Virus record (IMG/VR): IMGVR_UViG_3300046533_000211
Location: 1 to 33,219 of that record
Strand: one strand, 5' to 3'
DNA from: a virus
DNA length: 33,219 bases
Positions 1-7,437 of this stretch are shown here, piece by piece. A model generated the notes under the pieces. That model worked only from the letters and a program-made list of their open reading frames with translations. It did not search any database and had not been told where the DNA came from. The position numbers and the translations under genes were made by a program. How positions within the stretch are numbered: the first letter of the stretch is position 1; each line of letters begins with the position of its first letter.

Positions 1-411
1 CACCACCCCCACACACCACCCCCATGCCCACCCCTGCCTGCCCTACCTAGCAGGCACCCACTCTGGCATTACCCCCATCACCACCCACCCATGGGCGCAC
101 ACACCCCCCCCTCGCATACCACAGGGCCGCGCATGCACACAGGGGCGCAGCTACCTCGGGGGTGGTCACACACAGCCACCCCATGCACAGGGCCGCTTGC
201 TCACACAGGGCCACTCACACACACAGGGCCGGTCACACACAGGGCCTGGCCCTCCCCAAGTGGACGCATGTCGCATGCTGGCCGAGGTAGGGCTGGTCCT
301 CCACAGGGTGCGCCACCTTGATCCACCTCTCCACGCCAACCATGCTGCACCACACGGCCATCACGGCGAGTCTGCCCACACACAGCCTGCGCTGTCCTTA
401 CGCTTGGCCCC
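1..411. repeat. C-rich non-coding stretch with CACAGGG repeats
   Basis: No convincing gene is seen here. The + strand is very rich in C and A. The heptamer CACAGGG, usually followed by CC, occurs at about 120, 138, 186, 204, 222, 238 and 302; several steps are 16 or 18 bases. One forward frame is open from position 1 to 321, but its translation is only His/Pro/Thr/Gly low complexity and the last copies fall in another frame, so I treat it as non-coding. It lies just upstream of a tail gene that has no clear Shine-Dalgarno sequence. It could be a protein-binding array, a slipped repeat, or the 3' end of a degenerate tail gene. Confidence 0.5.
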
Positions 412-1377
412 ATGACCGCACCAGTGGGTAGCCCGCTCACGTTCTTCCCTGTCAGTGGGCACTGGTACGCCGCTGCTGACCCGGCCATATCCGGGCACAG
501 TAACCAGCCCGAGGTGCAGCCGATGAACGGGCTGGTGCTATTCACGCCCCGGCTGAAGGTCGGTCAGGTCATGTGGGTGGACGACTTCCTGGTCACGGCG
601 GCATATGACTCGCTGCAGACCATCACGATCATCAACAACCCGAACTCGGGGCTGTGGAAGGTCAATCTGCTGGGCACCTGGACCACCGATCTGCCCTGGA
701 ACATCTCGAATACGGCGCTCCAGACGGCCCTGCTGACGGCTGCGGGCGCAGCTGCGGGCGACCTCACCGTGGTCACCGGGCTGAACCCGCAGAGCTACGA
801 CGTGCAGTTCGCCAATGGCCTTGGTGGGCAAGACATTCCAGTGATGGTCGTAGACCCCGGCACCCTGATGAACGCCCTCGGGCAGACCTGCGCGGTGAGC
901 GTGGCCCCCACCGATCTGGGCACCCCTGAGATCGTGGCCAAGACCGCAATCGCGATTCCGCCGCTGCAGGCCCGGATCTGGTTCGGCGAGCTGAGCACCA
1001 TCGACTACGAGGACACCCCCGGCTTCCAGCTGGTCGCGAATACCGGCCATTTCGGCGAGGTGGACCAGGGGCCACCGTTCAACACCGACCCCGATCTGGG
1101 GCTGGAATATCAGGAGCTGATCTACGACGTGACGTTCAGTTCGGTGACGTACAACGGCAAGTCACGCGAGCTGGCCCCGTGGGCGTTCGTGGCCCCGCCC
1201 GACAACCGGGAGATCTGCCTGACCGATCCCGATCTGGCCCGGTATCCGTGGGTGCGCCCGCTGGATGATGTCTGGACACCGCCGTACACCGGCCCCACGC
1301 TGGTGGGCGGCACGAACTGGCGGGAGCGGGCAGCCGCTGAGCGTGACAGCATGCGACCGAAGCGGAGGACGGCATGA
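412..1377 (+). CDS. Minor tail protein (tail-tip/fibre type)
   Basis: 321 residues. Seen: a VLFTPRL segment near residue 42, a middle part (about 80-165) rich in aromatic and small residues with a LPWNISNTALQTALL stretch followed by YDVQF, then a C-terminal part with ARIWFGELSTID, LIYDVTFSSV and FAFVAPP-like segments (WAFVAPP here). Known: the outer parts resemble actinophage minor tail proteins, and the middle resembles a beta-sandwich repeat often found in phage tail proteins. Inferred: a baseplate or fibre component with an inserted beta domain. It is the first gene of the rightward block and overlaps the next gene by ATGA. No good ribosome site precedes the ATG, so the start is uncertain; GTG at 424 is an alternative. 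Confidence 0.65.
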   Translation: MTAPVGSPLTFFPVSGHWYAAADPAISGHSNQPEVQPMNGLVLFTPRLKVGQVMWVDDFLVTAAYDSLQTITIINNPNSGLWKVNLLGTWTTDLPWNISNTALQTALLTAAGAAAGDLTVVTGLNPQSYDVQFANGLGGQDIPVMVVDPGTLMNALGQTCAVSVAPTDLGTPEIVAKTAIAIPPLQARIWFGELSTIDYEDTPGFQLVANTGHFGEVDQGPPFNTDPDLGLEYQELIYDVTFSSVTYNGKSRELAPWAFVAPPDNREICLTDPDLARYPWVRPLDDVWTPPYTGPTLVGGTNWRERAAAERDSMRPKRRTA

Positions 1378-1601
1378 GCAGCATCGAGGTATCGCAGACC
1401 AAGCTGGACGCCGTGGTGCGCGAGTGCCCGGTGACCGAGAAGGAGATGGCCCTGGTCGAGGCCGAATGGCTGGGCCACCTGGAGGTGGCGGGCGTCGGGG
1501 CAGGCACCGACACGCCAGAGGGCCGGATGAGGGTGACGTTCTCCGACGAGAGCGAGCTGCTGATGAGCAAGGCCCAGTTCGAGGCCATCAAGGCGCTGTG
1601 A
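1374..1601 (+). CDS. Small acidic protein, function unknown
   Basis: 75 residues, rich in Glu and Asp, with no cysteine pair, signal peptide or membrane segment beyond a single Cys near residue 18. It contains an EMALVEAEWLGHLE helix and an ARMRVTF-like beta strand (GRMRVTF). The start overlaps the tail gene by ATGA and the stop shares one base with the HNH gene start, so it is translated within the tail/lysis operon. I do not recognise the family. Confidence 0.7.
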   Translation: MSSIEVSQTKLDAVVRECPVTEKEMALVEAEWLGHLEVAGVGAGTDTPEGRMRVTFSDESELLMSKAQFEAIKAL

Positions 1602-1987
1602 TGACCGCTGACGTGTACGAGGACACCCCTGAGTCGGCCCCGCCTGTCCACACGCCTGGGCAGCTGCTGTCAGCCGAGATCCGGCGCATCCGCTCCTCGC
1701 ACCAGTACCTGAGCGCAGTGGCCCGGTTCAGGAAGGAGTGCGCGTCACACCGCAACCAGGACGGGACCTACGGGGCGCATTGCTGGCTCGACGATCAGCC
1801 GATCGACTATCGGCTCAAGGGACCTCACCCGTTGTCGTTCAGCCTGGACCACGCCATCCCGCTCCGTGAGCGCGCTGACCTCATCCTCGATCCGGGCAAT
1901 TTCCGGCCTTCTCACCTGGACTGCAACTGTCGGCGCGGGACCGACGAGCCTGCCCTCGATCTGGGCGAACCCTCGGAGGTGTGGTGA
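1601..1987 (+). CDS. HNH endonuclease
   Basis: 128 residues. The C-terminal half holds an HNH-type arrangement: LDHAIPLRERADL (the His after Asp is the expected catalytic residue), then DPGNF (the Asn) and PSHLDCN (the last His before Cys), with CNCRRG at the end. Known: HNH proteins of this size in phages nick or cut DNA, often as packaging-associated nucleases, and normally lie near terminase genes; here it sits between tail and lysis genes, which is less usual. The start is fixed by TGATG overlap with the preceding gene. The role in this phage is inferred only. Confidence 0.8.
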   Translation: MTADVYEDTPESAPPVHTPGQLLSAEIRRIRSSHQYLSAVARFRKECASHRNQDGTYGAHCWLDDQPIDYRLKGPHPLSFSLDHAIPLRERADLILDPGNFRPSHLDCNCRRGTDEPALDLGEPSEVW

Positions 1988-1988
1988 C

Positions 1989-2180
1989 ATGCTGACCGTG
2001 ACCATCCTGGGTCGGGAGATCATCGCGATCAAGTGGACGCAGAACAGGCCCGCAGAGGCCGTCGTTGCGGCTCCTGCCGACCCAGCCGCCAATGGCAGTG
2101 GGCTGGGTGGGACATTCGAGCGCGGGGCAGCAGCGGCCTCGCTGCCCAGGTTCGGGTTCAAGGTCTGGGGCGACGAATGA
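1989..2180 (+). CDS. Small protein, function unknown
   Basis: 63 residues beginning with a beta-like MLTVTILGREIIAIKW segment followed by an Ala/Gly/Pro-rich linker. It starts one base after the HNH stop codon and overlaps the next gene by ATGA, so it belongs to the same operon. Family not recognised; a small virion-associated or assembly protein is possible from context only. Confidence 0.65.
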   Translation: MLTVTILGREIIAIKWTQNRPAEAVVAAPADPAANGSGLGGTFERGAAAASLPRFGFKVWGDE

Positions 2181-2650
2181 GGTGGGGACGGGTCGGTCAG
2201 GTTCACGCCAGTGCGCCCTACGTGATCGAGCCAGCCAGTGAGAACTACGGTGTGGTGCGCTACCGATTGACCGGCCCAGGCGGGCTGGATGAGCTGTCGC
2301 GCAGTGTCCACAGGCTCAAGGAGATGGCCGAGGCCCATCAGCGCCGCCTGGTGGCCGAGGCCCAGGAGCAGCGGCAGCGTAAGGCCGAGCAGCAGAAGCA
2401 GCTCACGGCCATGGAGCGCCACCTGGCCGAGGTCCGAGATCGTGCCGAGGGTGTCCTGACGAAGCCAGCGGAGTCACACCCGGACTGGACAGGGCTGACC
2501 CAGGCCGAAATCGAGGATCGCATCCGGCAGGAAGCGACCGAGCTGTTCGCCCAGCGGCAGCAGCAGGCCAGGCAGGCAGCAGATGACACCCCCCAGCGCC
2601 AGCGTGAGATCATCGCGCGGGCCGAAGCCGCCCTGGCGGACACGGAATAG
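2177..2650 (+). CDS. Coiled-coil protein, function unknown
   Basis: 157 residues. After a short N-terminal beta-like part (about 1-35), residues about 45-110 and 120-155 are strongly charged and Gln/Glu/Arg-rich (RQRKAEQQKQL, RQQQARQAADD), typical of long alpha-helical coiled coil. No enzyme motif is seen. The start overlaps the previous stop by ATGA. From position it is likely a tail- or lysis-block structural or assembly protein. Confidence 0.7.
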   Translation: MRWGRVGQVHASAPYVIEPASENYGVVRYRLTGPGGLDELSRSVHRLKEMAEAHQRRLVAEAQEQRQRKAEQQKQLTAMERHLAEVRDRAEGVLTKPAESHPDWTGLTQAEIEDRIRQEATELFAQRQQQARQAADDTPQRQREIIARAEAALADTE

Positions 2651-2660
2651 GAGAAGCACG

Positions 2661-2948
2661 GTGGAGCTACGCAACGCATGGTTCAACGAGGATCAGTCCG
2701 AGCTGCGGGTCGACGGCCAGCTGCTGGGCCAGCCGGGTGACGACACCGATGTGGTCGAGCTGGCCACCATCGAGCTGGACGCCACGGTTGGCTCAGACGC
2801 CTTCGAGATCAACGACTCGGGTGACATGATCGCCACCGTGGGCGGGACCAACTACGCGGTCTTCCTGTGCCAGGTGAGACAGCCCGATGGCCGTCTTGAC
2901 GACAAGCTCGTTTTCATCGGCGTCCGTACCTCGGTCGCACCCGGATAG
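2661..2948 (+). CDS. Small protein, function unknown
   Basis: 95 residues from GTG with GAGAAG 5-10 bases upstream. Acidic, beta-rich composition (DTDVVELATIELDAT, YAVFLCQV). No recognisable motif. Part of the rightward tail-to-lysis operon, between the coiled-coil protein and a 56-residue protein. Confidence 0.65.
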   Translation: MELRNAWFNEDQSELRVDGQLLGQPGDDTDVVELATIELDATVGSDAFEINDSGDMIATVGGTNYAVFLCQVRQPDGRLDDKLVFIGVRTSVAPG

Positions 2949-2959
2949 GAAGGTTCAAC

Positions 2960-3130
2960 ATGGCAACCAAGGACGCAGTCGAGGCCCAGGCCAACACAGC
3001 CGCGACCCCGCTGACGACACCCTGCACGGTGCTCCAGCTGCGCCAGTGGCTGAAGGACGTGGACTCGATCCGACCGGGCACCAACACGGCCCAGGTGACA
3101 GCCAGCGCCAGCTCGATCAGCGTCGCGTGA
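2960..3130 (+). CDS. Small protein, function unknown
   Basis: 56 residues, start ATG preceded by AGGAAGG. Ala/Thr-rich N-terminus, an LRQWLKDV helix in the middle and a Ser-rich end. Its stop overlaps the GTG of the peptidase gene (GTGA), so the two are probably translationally coupled. Function unknown. Confidence 0.65.
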   Translation: MATKDAVEAQANTAATPLTTPCTVLQLRQWLKDVDSIRPGTNTAQVTASASSISVA

Positions 3131-3567
3131 CGCGGTTCTACCCGCTCACCGACGGCGCACAGATCACCAGTCCATTCGGCCCCCGCAGTGGCGGGTTCCA
3201 CTCCGGGTGCGACTTCGGCTTCGAGGGCGGCTCAGCAGACAGGCCGGTGTACGCCTGCGCTGGTGGCACCGTGCAGTTCGCAGGAGCGGCGCAGGGCTAC
3301 GGCGGGCCTGACCCTGCAGGCTGGCTGGTGATCGACCACCCGGCCAGCCACGGTGGCGGGTGCACCGAGTACGGCCACATCGTCCGAGAGGTCAGCTCAG
3401 GTGATTGGGTCGAGGCAGGGCAGCGCATCGCCCATGTCAACCCGGATCAGGGCACGAATGGCGGCACCGCACCGCACCTGCATTTATCCGTCATGCCGAG
3501 TGGGTATGACTCCAGTGCCAAGATCGACCCGATTCCATGGCTCACAGGTGCGGAGGTCCCATCATGA
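3127..3567 (+). CDS. M23-type metallopeptidase (lysis or virion endopeptidase)
   Basis: 146 residues. Seen: the LytM/M23 signature, HSGCDFG (His25 and Asp29 as zinc ligands), YGHI (His84) and HLHLS (His117 and His119). This is nearly the whole domain with no added wall-binding module. Known: M23 enzymes cut peptide bridges in peptidoglycan. In phages they act as endolysin parts or as virion-associated lysins. The DUF6131 membrane protein follows immediately with ATGA overlap, which supports a lysis role. No amidase or muramidase is in the window, so this may be one part of a split lysis system. Confidence 0.88.
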   Translation: MTRFYPLTDGAQITSPFGPRSGGFHSGCDFGFEGGSADRPVYACAGGTVQFAGAAQGYGGPDPAGWLVIDHPASHGGGCTEYGHIVREVSSGDWVEAGQRIAHVNPDQGTNGGTAPHLHLSVMPSGYDSSAKIDPIPWLTGAEVPS

Positions 3568-3719
3568 TCATTCTCGGCTTGGTGCTGTTCCTGATCGGCC
3601 TGCTGACCGGCATCGGCATCCTGGAGACGATTGGCATCGTGCTGATGGTCGTCGGCATCATCCTGTTCGTCCTGGGCAGAACAGGCCGCTCAGTGGGCGG
3701 CAGGGCGCACTGGTACTGA
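3564..3719 (+). CDS. DUF6131 two-helix membrane protein, holin candidate
   Basis: 51 residues: two hydrophobic segments (about 1-17 and 21-41) joined by a short Gly/Glu turn, then a basic tail ending RAHWY. It matches the pattern of the DUF6131 family common in actinobacteria and their phages. It overlaps the peptidase gene by ATGA and is the last gene before the terminator, which fits a holin, but the family function is not established and holin is an inference from topology and position. Confidence 0.75.
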   Translation: MIILGLVLFLIGLLTGIGILETIGIVLMVVGIILFVLGRTGRSVGGRAHWY

Positions 3720-3726
3720 CGCAAGA

Positions 3727-3754
3727 CAGCCCCCCAGATCTCTCCGGGGGGCTG
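3727..3754. terminator. Bidirectional terminator between convergent blocks
   Basis: Nine-base perfect arms CAGCCCCCC and GGGGGGCTG around a 10-base loop, in the 49-base gap between the rightward lysis gene and the leftward DUF6011 gene. No long T run follows on either strand, as is common in actinobacteria. Confidence 0.8.
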
Positions 3755-3768
3755 CTCTGTGCAGGTGG

Positions 3769-4653
3769 TCAGAACCGCTCGTTGGCCTGCTTCCAGGCGA
3801 ACTTGGCTTCCTCGGCAGCACGCTCCTGCTCAGCCTCGCGCTTGGCGAACTCGTTCTTCCACTCAGCCCAGTCGCGGTTGGCCAGCTCGGCCTCGGCCTG
3901 ATTGTCATCAGCGATGTCCAGGTCACGCACCTGGACATAGGCCTGGGCCACAGGAGCGGGAGCAGCGGCCTTGCCCGCCTTGATGGCAGCCAGTTGCTCG
4001 GCCACCTGGGGATCGAGCGCGGCAGCCTTGCGGGCCGCCTTGTACTCATCGCCACCCAGGATGGCAGGGCCACACTTGGTGCCCAGCCCGATCTTCTTCG
4101 AAATCGGATCCTCCAGGCCACGTGAGCACTGCGCACACACCTGGGTGCGGATGCCGAACTCGGCGATCTGCTCAGGGGTCATCCGCATCTCGGCGGTCAG
4201 CTTGAAGATCATGCCCTTGGCCCACTCCCAGCCATGGGCGGTGACCATCTTGGCCACGAAGCGGCCCGGATTGCGCTTGGACTCGACCACGCGGTACACG
4301 GAACCATCCGTGAAGCGGTAGATGCCCTCAGTGGAAACACTGGGGGCCTCAGCCCTGGCCTGGGCCTGGGCAGGAGCACCACCCTTGCGGTTGGCGAAGG
4401 GCTGCTTGAACAGCCACGTGATCCACTTGCTGGCCTGGTCACCGGTCATACCGGCAGCGGTCATCTCAGCGATCTTGGCAACAACATCCTCGGCGATGAT
4501 CTTCTGGAGGTCACCAGAGACACAACGCTCGATGGTGGCCATCTGCTTAAGGCTGGCAGGCCTGGCCTGGCGGGCAGGGCGATCCTGGCCACCGTTGTAG
4601 CGGTTGGTGCGGGGGTAAGAGGTGCGGTAGCGGTCGGTGCGCTCGTAGCTCAT
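3769..4653 (-). CDS. DUF6011-containing protein
   Basis: 294 residues. Seen: a Tyr/Arg/Thr-rich N-terminus, a Trp-containing segment (WITWLFKQPF) near 85, a beta-rich middle (YRFTDGSVYRVVESKRNPGR), then CAQCSRGLEDPISKKIGLGTKC around 185-206, which is the DUF6011 cysteine pattern (CxxC, then xL-dP-S-x-GiG-xxC). The C-terminus is an Ala/Glu-rich coiled coil. Known: DUF6011 proteins are common in actinophages and may bind zinc or nucleic acid; function is unproven. It is the last gene of the leftward region and has its own leader module at 4672-4725. Confidence 0.75.
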   Translation of the reverse strand: MSYERTDRYRTSYPRTNRYNGGQDRPARQARPASLKQMATIERCVSGDLQKIIAEDVVAKIAEMTAAGMTGDQASKWITWLFKQPFANRKGGAPAQAQARAEAPSVSTEGIYRFTDGSVYRVVESKRNPGRFVAKMVTAHGWEWAKGMIFKLTAEMRMTPEQIAEFGIRTQVCAQCSRGLEDPISKKIGLGTKCGPAILGGDEYKAARKAAALDPQVAEQLAAIKAGKAAAPAPVAQAYVQVRDLDIADDNQAEAELANRDWAEWKNEFAKREAEQERAAEEAKFAWKQANERF

Positions 4654-4671
4654 GGGAACTCCTTGGTTTCA

Positions 4672-4725
4672 GACCTGGCCTGGTGCCTGGTCGTGCCACC
4701 AATATAACACAGCGCACTAGCAATT
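4672..4725 (-). promoter_or_regulatory. Leader module 1: box, -10 and 5' hairpin
   Basis: Read on the - strand: AATTGCTA box (4718-4725), -10-like TATATT (4701-4706), hairpin GACC-A-GGC, loop ACCAG, GCC-A-GGTC (4672-4692; A opposite A inside the stem), then AAGGAG before the DUF6011 start. The predicted transcript start is about 4694, so the message begins with the hairpin. Confidence 0.7.
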
Positions 4726-4728
4726 ATT

Positions 4729-4748
4729 CCTGTGGCGCTGGTCACAGG
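4729..4748. promoter_or_regulatory. Inverted repeat CCTGTG/CACAGG beside module 1
   Basis: Six-base arms with an 8-base spacer, just upstream of the AATTGCTA box. The same arrangement (CTGTGA...TCACAG, then AATAATTGCTA) recurs beside module 15 at 24324-24341. It could be a terminator for the gene upstream or a second operator. Confidence 0.45.
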
Positions 4749-4754
4749 GCGGGA

Positions 4755-4931
4755 TCATGGCTTCGGGCCGACCTGGGCATACTCCTTCGCTATCCGCTGC
4801 AGCATGTCCACCACCCAGTCCATCTTCTGGTTCGTCTGCAAACGGATCGTGCCGTCCGGGTAGACCAGGACCGTCAGAACGGTGTCCTCGGTGTCGATGA
4901 CCTCGACCTTGCGGCCATCCAGGCTGGCCAC
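4755..4931 (-). CDS. Small protein, function unknown
   Basis: 58 residues from GTG overlapping the upstream TAG by one base. A beta-hairpin-like N-terminal half (KVEVIDTEDTVLTVLVY) is followed by an amphipathic helix (MDWVVDMLQRIAKEY). Codon third positions are mostly G or C, as in neighbours, and AGGAGC lies just upstream. Family not recognised. Confidence 0.65.
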   Translation of the reverse strand: MASLDGRKVEVIDTEDTVLTVLVYPDGTIRLQTNQKMDWVVDMLQRIAKEYAQVGPKP

Positions 4932-5179
4932 TACTTGCTCCTCAGCAGCTTGCGGGTCGCATCCAGCTCAGCGTCACACGCCGAACACTTGTATTCCACG
5001 ATGATCATCAGGCCACGGTCATCGCGCTTGGCCCGCACGTTCTTCTCTAGCCAGTCGAACGGATGCAAGCAGGGCATCTCCAGGGGCGGGGCCGGATTGC
5101 CAGGATCGGGGTTGCGCCGTTGCTCCATCATCTCCAGGAACTCGGCGTAGCTCATCCCCCGGTGGTACTCACGCGCCAT
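4931..5179 (-). CDS. Small cysteine-containing protein, possible zinc binding
   Basis: 82 residues. Contains CLHPFDWLEKN in the middle and CSAC near residue 68, so three cysteines and a His could form a zinc site. The start chosen (ATG at 5179) lies within the end of the upstream gene, with GGAGGGCGG ahead of it; ATG further in (MSYAEF) is an alternative. Function unknown. Confidence 0.65.
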   Translation of the reverse strand: MAREYHRGMSYAEFLEMMEQRRNPDPGNPAPPLEMPCLHPFDWLEKNVRAKRDDRGLMIIVEYKCSACDAELDATRKLLRSK

Positions 5180-5459
5180 GGTCACCGCCCTCCTTGCCGC
5201 CGCCATACCCTGCCTCGCGCAGGAAACGCTGAGCCGTCATCAGGGGATCGACCACCCCGGTGTAGGCACAGCACTTGGCACACCAGCCCATCTCGATGTC
5301 GTTGGGGTTGTACGAGGTCATCGAGCAGACCGGGCAGGTGATCGAGGGCGGGTCGGTGTAGCGGGGCGGCTTGCCCATCGGGCACCCGCTCTGGCGTCCA
5401 TCCCAGCACCACTCGCGCGGTGTGGGCTTCTGGCAACCAGGACACAGCTTGATGGTCAT
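5169..5459 (-). CDS. Double zinc-ribbon protein
   Basis: 96 residues. Cysteine groups: CPGC near the N-terminus, CWDGRQSGC, then CPVCSMTSYNPNDIEMGWC and CAKCC. The CPVCxMTSYNPND pattern is widespread in small actinobacterial and phage proteins of unknown role. Likely binds zinc; partner unknown. Start ATG overlaps the upstream stop by ATGA. Confidence 0.75.
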   Translation of the reverse strand: MTIKLCPGCQKPTPREWCWDGRQSGCPMGKPPRYTDPPSITCPVCSMTSYNPNDIEMGWCAKCCAYTGVVDPLMTAQRFLREAGYGGGKEGGDHGA

Positions 5460-5650
5460 GCGCCCCCCGATGCCACCGAGGACCACTGGGCCAGTCCCGC
5501 AGCGAAGGCGCAGATGATCTGGCCCTGATGATCCCGGCTGATGTCCTCCCAGGCCACGTCCGCACGCTTCCCGTTGCGGAGCGACTCGTAGACGGCCTTC
5601 CCGGCAGCCCTCATTCGGTCGCTGCCGAGTTCATCTTCCTGTCGAGCCAT
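5456..5650 (-). CDS. Small helical protein, function unknown
   Basis: 64 residues with a good ribosome site (AAGGAG, 8 bases before ATG at 5650), although the ORF overlaps the upstream gene by 40 bases. A second ATG at 5614 would give an ATGA junction. The sequence has MRAAGKAVYESLRNG and a QIICAFAAGLAQW helix. Family not recognised. Confidence 0.6.
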   Translation of the reverse strand: MARQEDELGSDRMRAAGKAVYESLRNGKRADVAWEDISRDHQGQIICAFAAGLAQWSSVASGGA

Positions 5651-5745
5651 CCTCGAACTCCTTCCTCGTCATCGTGCGCTTGGCCCTCACGGATCTCGGC
5701 CCGCCAGCGTTCCCTGTCCTCTGCGGTCCAGCCGGTGAGCTTCAT
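5611..5745 (-). CDS. Very small charged protein, function unknown
   Basis: 44 residues, Glu/Asp/Arg-rich (WTAEDRERWRAEIREG). ATGA overlap with the upstream zinc protein gene and a 40-base overlap with the downstream one. The tight junction and GC-rich third positions support coding; no function can be given. Confidence 0.55.
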   Translation of the reverse strand: MKLTGWTAEDRERWRAEIREGQAHDDEEGVRGWLDRKMNSAATE

Positions 5746-6077
5746 TTCGGGCACCTCGTATGCGTGCGCGGTTTGCCGTTCATCAGGATCGTGAGCATCT
5801 TGCCGCAGCGTGGGCAGGGTGAGTGACCCCGGCGATGGGCGTGCTGCCAGGAACGCACATGGTCCACGTCGTAGCCGGTGGCCCCGCAGATCTTGCAACG
5901 GATCTTCCCGGTCCGCGACCCTGGCAGTGGCTCGAATACCTCCGATACCCAGTAGGCGTCACCACCGATCTCGACACAGGCCCACTGCTCGCCACAATCC
6001 AGGCAGGTCCACCGGTCGCCGTCCACGGCCTCACTCGGGGGTTCACACCAGCCCAGACCCAGCCTGCGGACGCTCAT
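5742..6077 (-). CDS. Zinc-finger-like protein
   Basis: 111 residues with CLDCGEQW, CKICGATGYDVDHVRSWQH and CPRCGK...RCPK cysteine pairs, suggesting two to three zinc sites. TGATG overlap with the upstream gene selects ATG at 6077. Likely nucleic-acid or protein binding; no enzyme motif is visible. Confidence 0.7.
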   Translation of the reverse strand: MSVRRLGLGWCEPPSEAVDGDRWTCLDCGEQWACVEIGGDAYWVSEVFEPLPGSRTGKIRCKICGATGYDVDHVRSWQHAHRRGHSPCPRCGKMLTILMNGKPRTHTRCPK

Positions 6078-6376
6078 CAGCCACACCCCGGCAGGGCATC
6101 GCGCACAGCCTGCCCGGTCTGCCAGATGGACTGGCGTCCGTCGCCCTGGTGGAGCCGCTCAGCGATCTCCCCAGGTGACTCCCCGAGGGCGAGCTGGGTG
6201 CAGATGACCCCGTTGAGATCAGGCTGGTCGATGGAGCTGTCCACCCCACCGTTGCCGTACACGTCGGCGTGGGCCTGGCCCTGGCCCAGCGTGAAGCCGA
6301 GGGCGATCCCGCATGCCCAGATGACCATCAGCGTGAACCACAGCAGCCAGCCATGGACGGTGACTCGCTTCCTCAT
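6077..6376 (-). CDS. Exported DUF732-like small protein
   Basis: 99 residues. A basic start (MRKR) and a hydrophobic segment (WLLWFTLMVIWACGIALGF) ending at QAHA indicate a signal peptide or anchor. The mature part has DLNGVICTQLALGESPGEIAERL and ends ALPGC, resembling the DUF732 pattern of mycobacterial exported proteins (paired Cys, G-x-S-P). AAGGAGG precedes the ATG, which overlaps the upstream stop. Function unknown. Confidence 0.65.
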   Translation of the reverse strand: MRKRVTVHGWLLWFTLMVIWACGIALGFTLGQGQAHADVYGNGGVDSSIDQPDLNGVICTQLALGESPGEIAERLHQGDGRQSIWQTGQAVRDALPGCG

Positions 6377-6630
6377 GTGCCCTCCTTCGCGGCCCGTTTC
6401 ACAGCAGCCTGTTCCTCGAATATCTTCTGGCTCGGGCTGACAATCTCGCGCTGGGGCGCGGTGATGAAAGGCCGAGCGCTGATGCCGGGGTCGGCGTAGT
6501 AGGTGTGCTGGTGCTCCTCCAGCACCTCGACCCAACATGTCAGCCGTAGCAGGATCTGGAGCACCCGACTGGTGTCCGCGTTCGCCAACGCCTCGATGAT
6601 CTCCTCACGGATGGACTCGATCTCGCTCAC
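6373..6630 (-). CDS. Small helical protein, function unknown
   Basis: 85 residues from GTG (GTGA overlap with the SWIM gene). The N-terminal half is helical (EIESIREEIIEAL, VLQILLRLTCWVEVLEEHQ); the C-terminal half contains a QKIFEEQAAVKRAAKEG helix. No recognised family. Confidence 0.6.
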   Translation of the reverse strand: MSEIESIREEIIEALANADTSRVLQILLRLTCWVEVLEEHQHTYYADPGISARPFITAPQREIVSPSQKIFEEQAAVKRAAKEGT

Positions 6631-6995
6631 AGGTCCAGCACCCGATCTGCCGTCATGCGGACATTGACCGGCTTCGGGCCATCGAGGTCCAAGTAGGCCG
6701 TGCGGGCCGAGGCCAGCATCGCCAGCACTCCTGCATCGAGGGCCTTGGCCGGGATGGGCAGAGCGGCCAGGCGGCTCAGGATGTCCGTCAGGTGCTTGCA
6801 CTTGCGATGGTGAATCCAGCCTGGACATGAGCAGCACCACTGCCCATTGGCACGCCGCTGCGACACCAGGTAGAACGACGACGACGAGGTCGACTTCACG
6901 GTGAAGCGGTTGGTGTAGTCCCGGTTGTCGGGCTTAAGGCTGGAGCCGATCTGCTGAGCGATCAGCTCTACCTGTGCCCTGCTTTCGTGGGCCAT
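6627..6995 (-). CDS. SWIM zinc-finger protein
   Basis: 122 residues. Seen: WCCSCPGWIHHRKCKHL at about 65-82, which matches the SWIM pattern CxCx(n)CxH. It is preceded by a beta-rich stretch (FTVKSTSSSSFYLVSQ) and followed by a helical tail. Known: SWIM domains bind DNA or protein, and actinophages carry many short SWIM proteins. ATG at 6995 has AAGGAG upstream, and the gene follows a leader hairpin at 7015-7033. Inferred role: nucleic-acid binding early protein. Confidence 0.78.
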   Translation of the reverse strand: MAHESRAQVELIAQQIGSSLKPDNRDYTNRFTVKSTSSSSFYLVSQRRANGQWCCSCPGWIHHRKCKHLTDILSRLAALPIPAKALDAGVLAMLASARTAYLDLDGPKPVNVRMTADRVLDL

Positions 6996-7014
6996 TCGTA
7001 CTCCTTCGGTTAGT

Positions 7015-7033
7015 GACCGGCCTGGTGCCGATC
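7015..7033 (-). promoter_or_regulatory. Leader hairpin 2 (no clear box)
   Basis: On the - strand: GATCGGC, loop ACCAG, GCCGGTC, a seven-pair stem with one G-U, followed by AAGGAG and the SWIM gene. A GTCAATT sequence lies at 7042-7048 where the -10 would fall, but no AATTGCTA box or good -10 is seen. Confidence 0.55.
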
Positions 7034-7095
7034 CTGGTCTGAATTGACCACCGGCACACAGGGACCGGGCGGGCGTCCCTGTGGCCGAGTTCCAC

Positions 7096-7437
7096 TCATC
7101 CCTTCGGATGCCACGTCCTGCCACCATCGTGGCTGTGGGTGCCTGCGGCGACCACCTTGCGGTCGACCTGCACTCCAGCGATCTGCTCAGCGCGCTGGAT
7201 GGCCATCCGGGTGGCGGCAGAACCCCTGATCCGCAGCGTCCGATAGATGCACGCATCCGTCATCCGCTTCCGGTCGTCATCGCTGATCCCGATGAAGGTG
7301 ATGGCACCCTGCGGGCCGACCTTCACCTGGACCTTGCGGGCCGCGATGAGCTTGTCCACAGCGGTCACCGCCTTCTTGACCTCCTCGACCCGCTGGGTCA
7401 GCGTCTGGTCGGGCATCCGCATCGTGTCGCATGGCAT
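7096..7437 (-). CDS. Unknown protein with DNA-binding-like composition
   Basis: 113 residues. A helical N-terminal part (QRVEEVKKAVTAVDKLIAARK) is followed by a beta segment (VQVKVGPQGAITFIGI) and a basic helix. AAGGAGGT seven bases before the ATG sets the start. It follows the 326-residue coiled protein with three bases between, so both are probably on the module 3 transcript. Not recognised. Confidence 0.65.
   Translation of the reverse strand: MPCDTMRMPDQTLTQRVEEVKKAVTAVDKLIAARKVQVKVGPQGAITFIGISDDDRKRMTDACIYRTLRIRGSAATRMAIQRAEQIAGVQVDRKVVAAGTHSHDGGRTWHPKG

Noticed and set aside
1-411. CRISPR array
   Set aside because: The repeated unit is only about seven bases, with no spacers of constant length and no cas genes.
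201-545. Leftward open frame of 114 codons over the C-rich gap and the start of the tail gene
   Set aside because: It overlaps the tail gene antisense, and its translation has no family features; it is a by-product of the base skew.
4718-4725. TTGCTA taken as a normal sigma-A -35
   Set aside because: The gap to the -10 is 11 bases in most copies, well short of the usual 16-18, so I treat it as an operator-like box.
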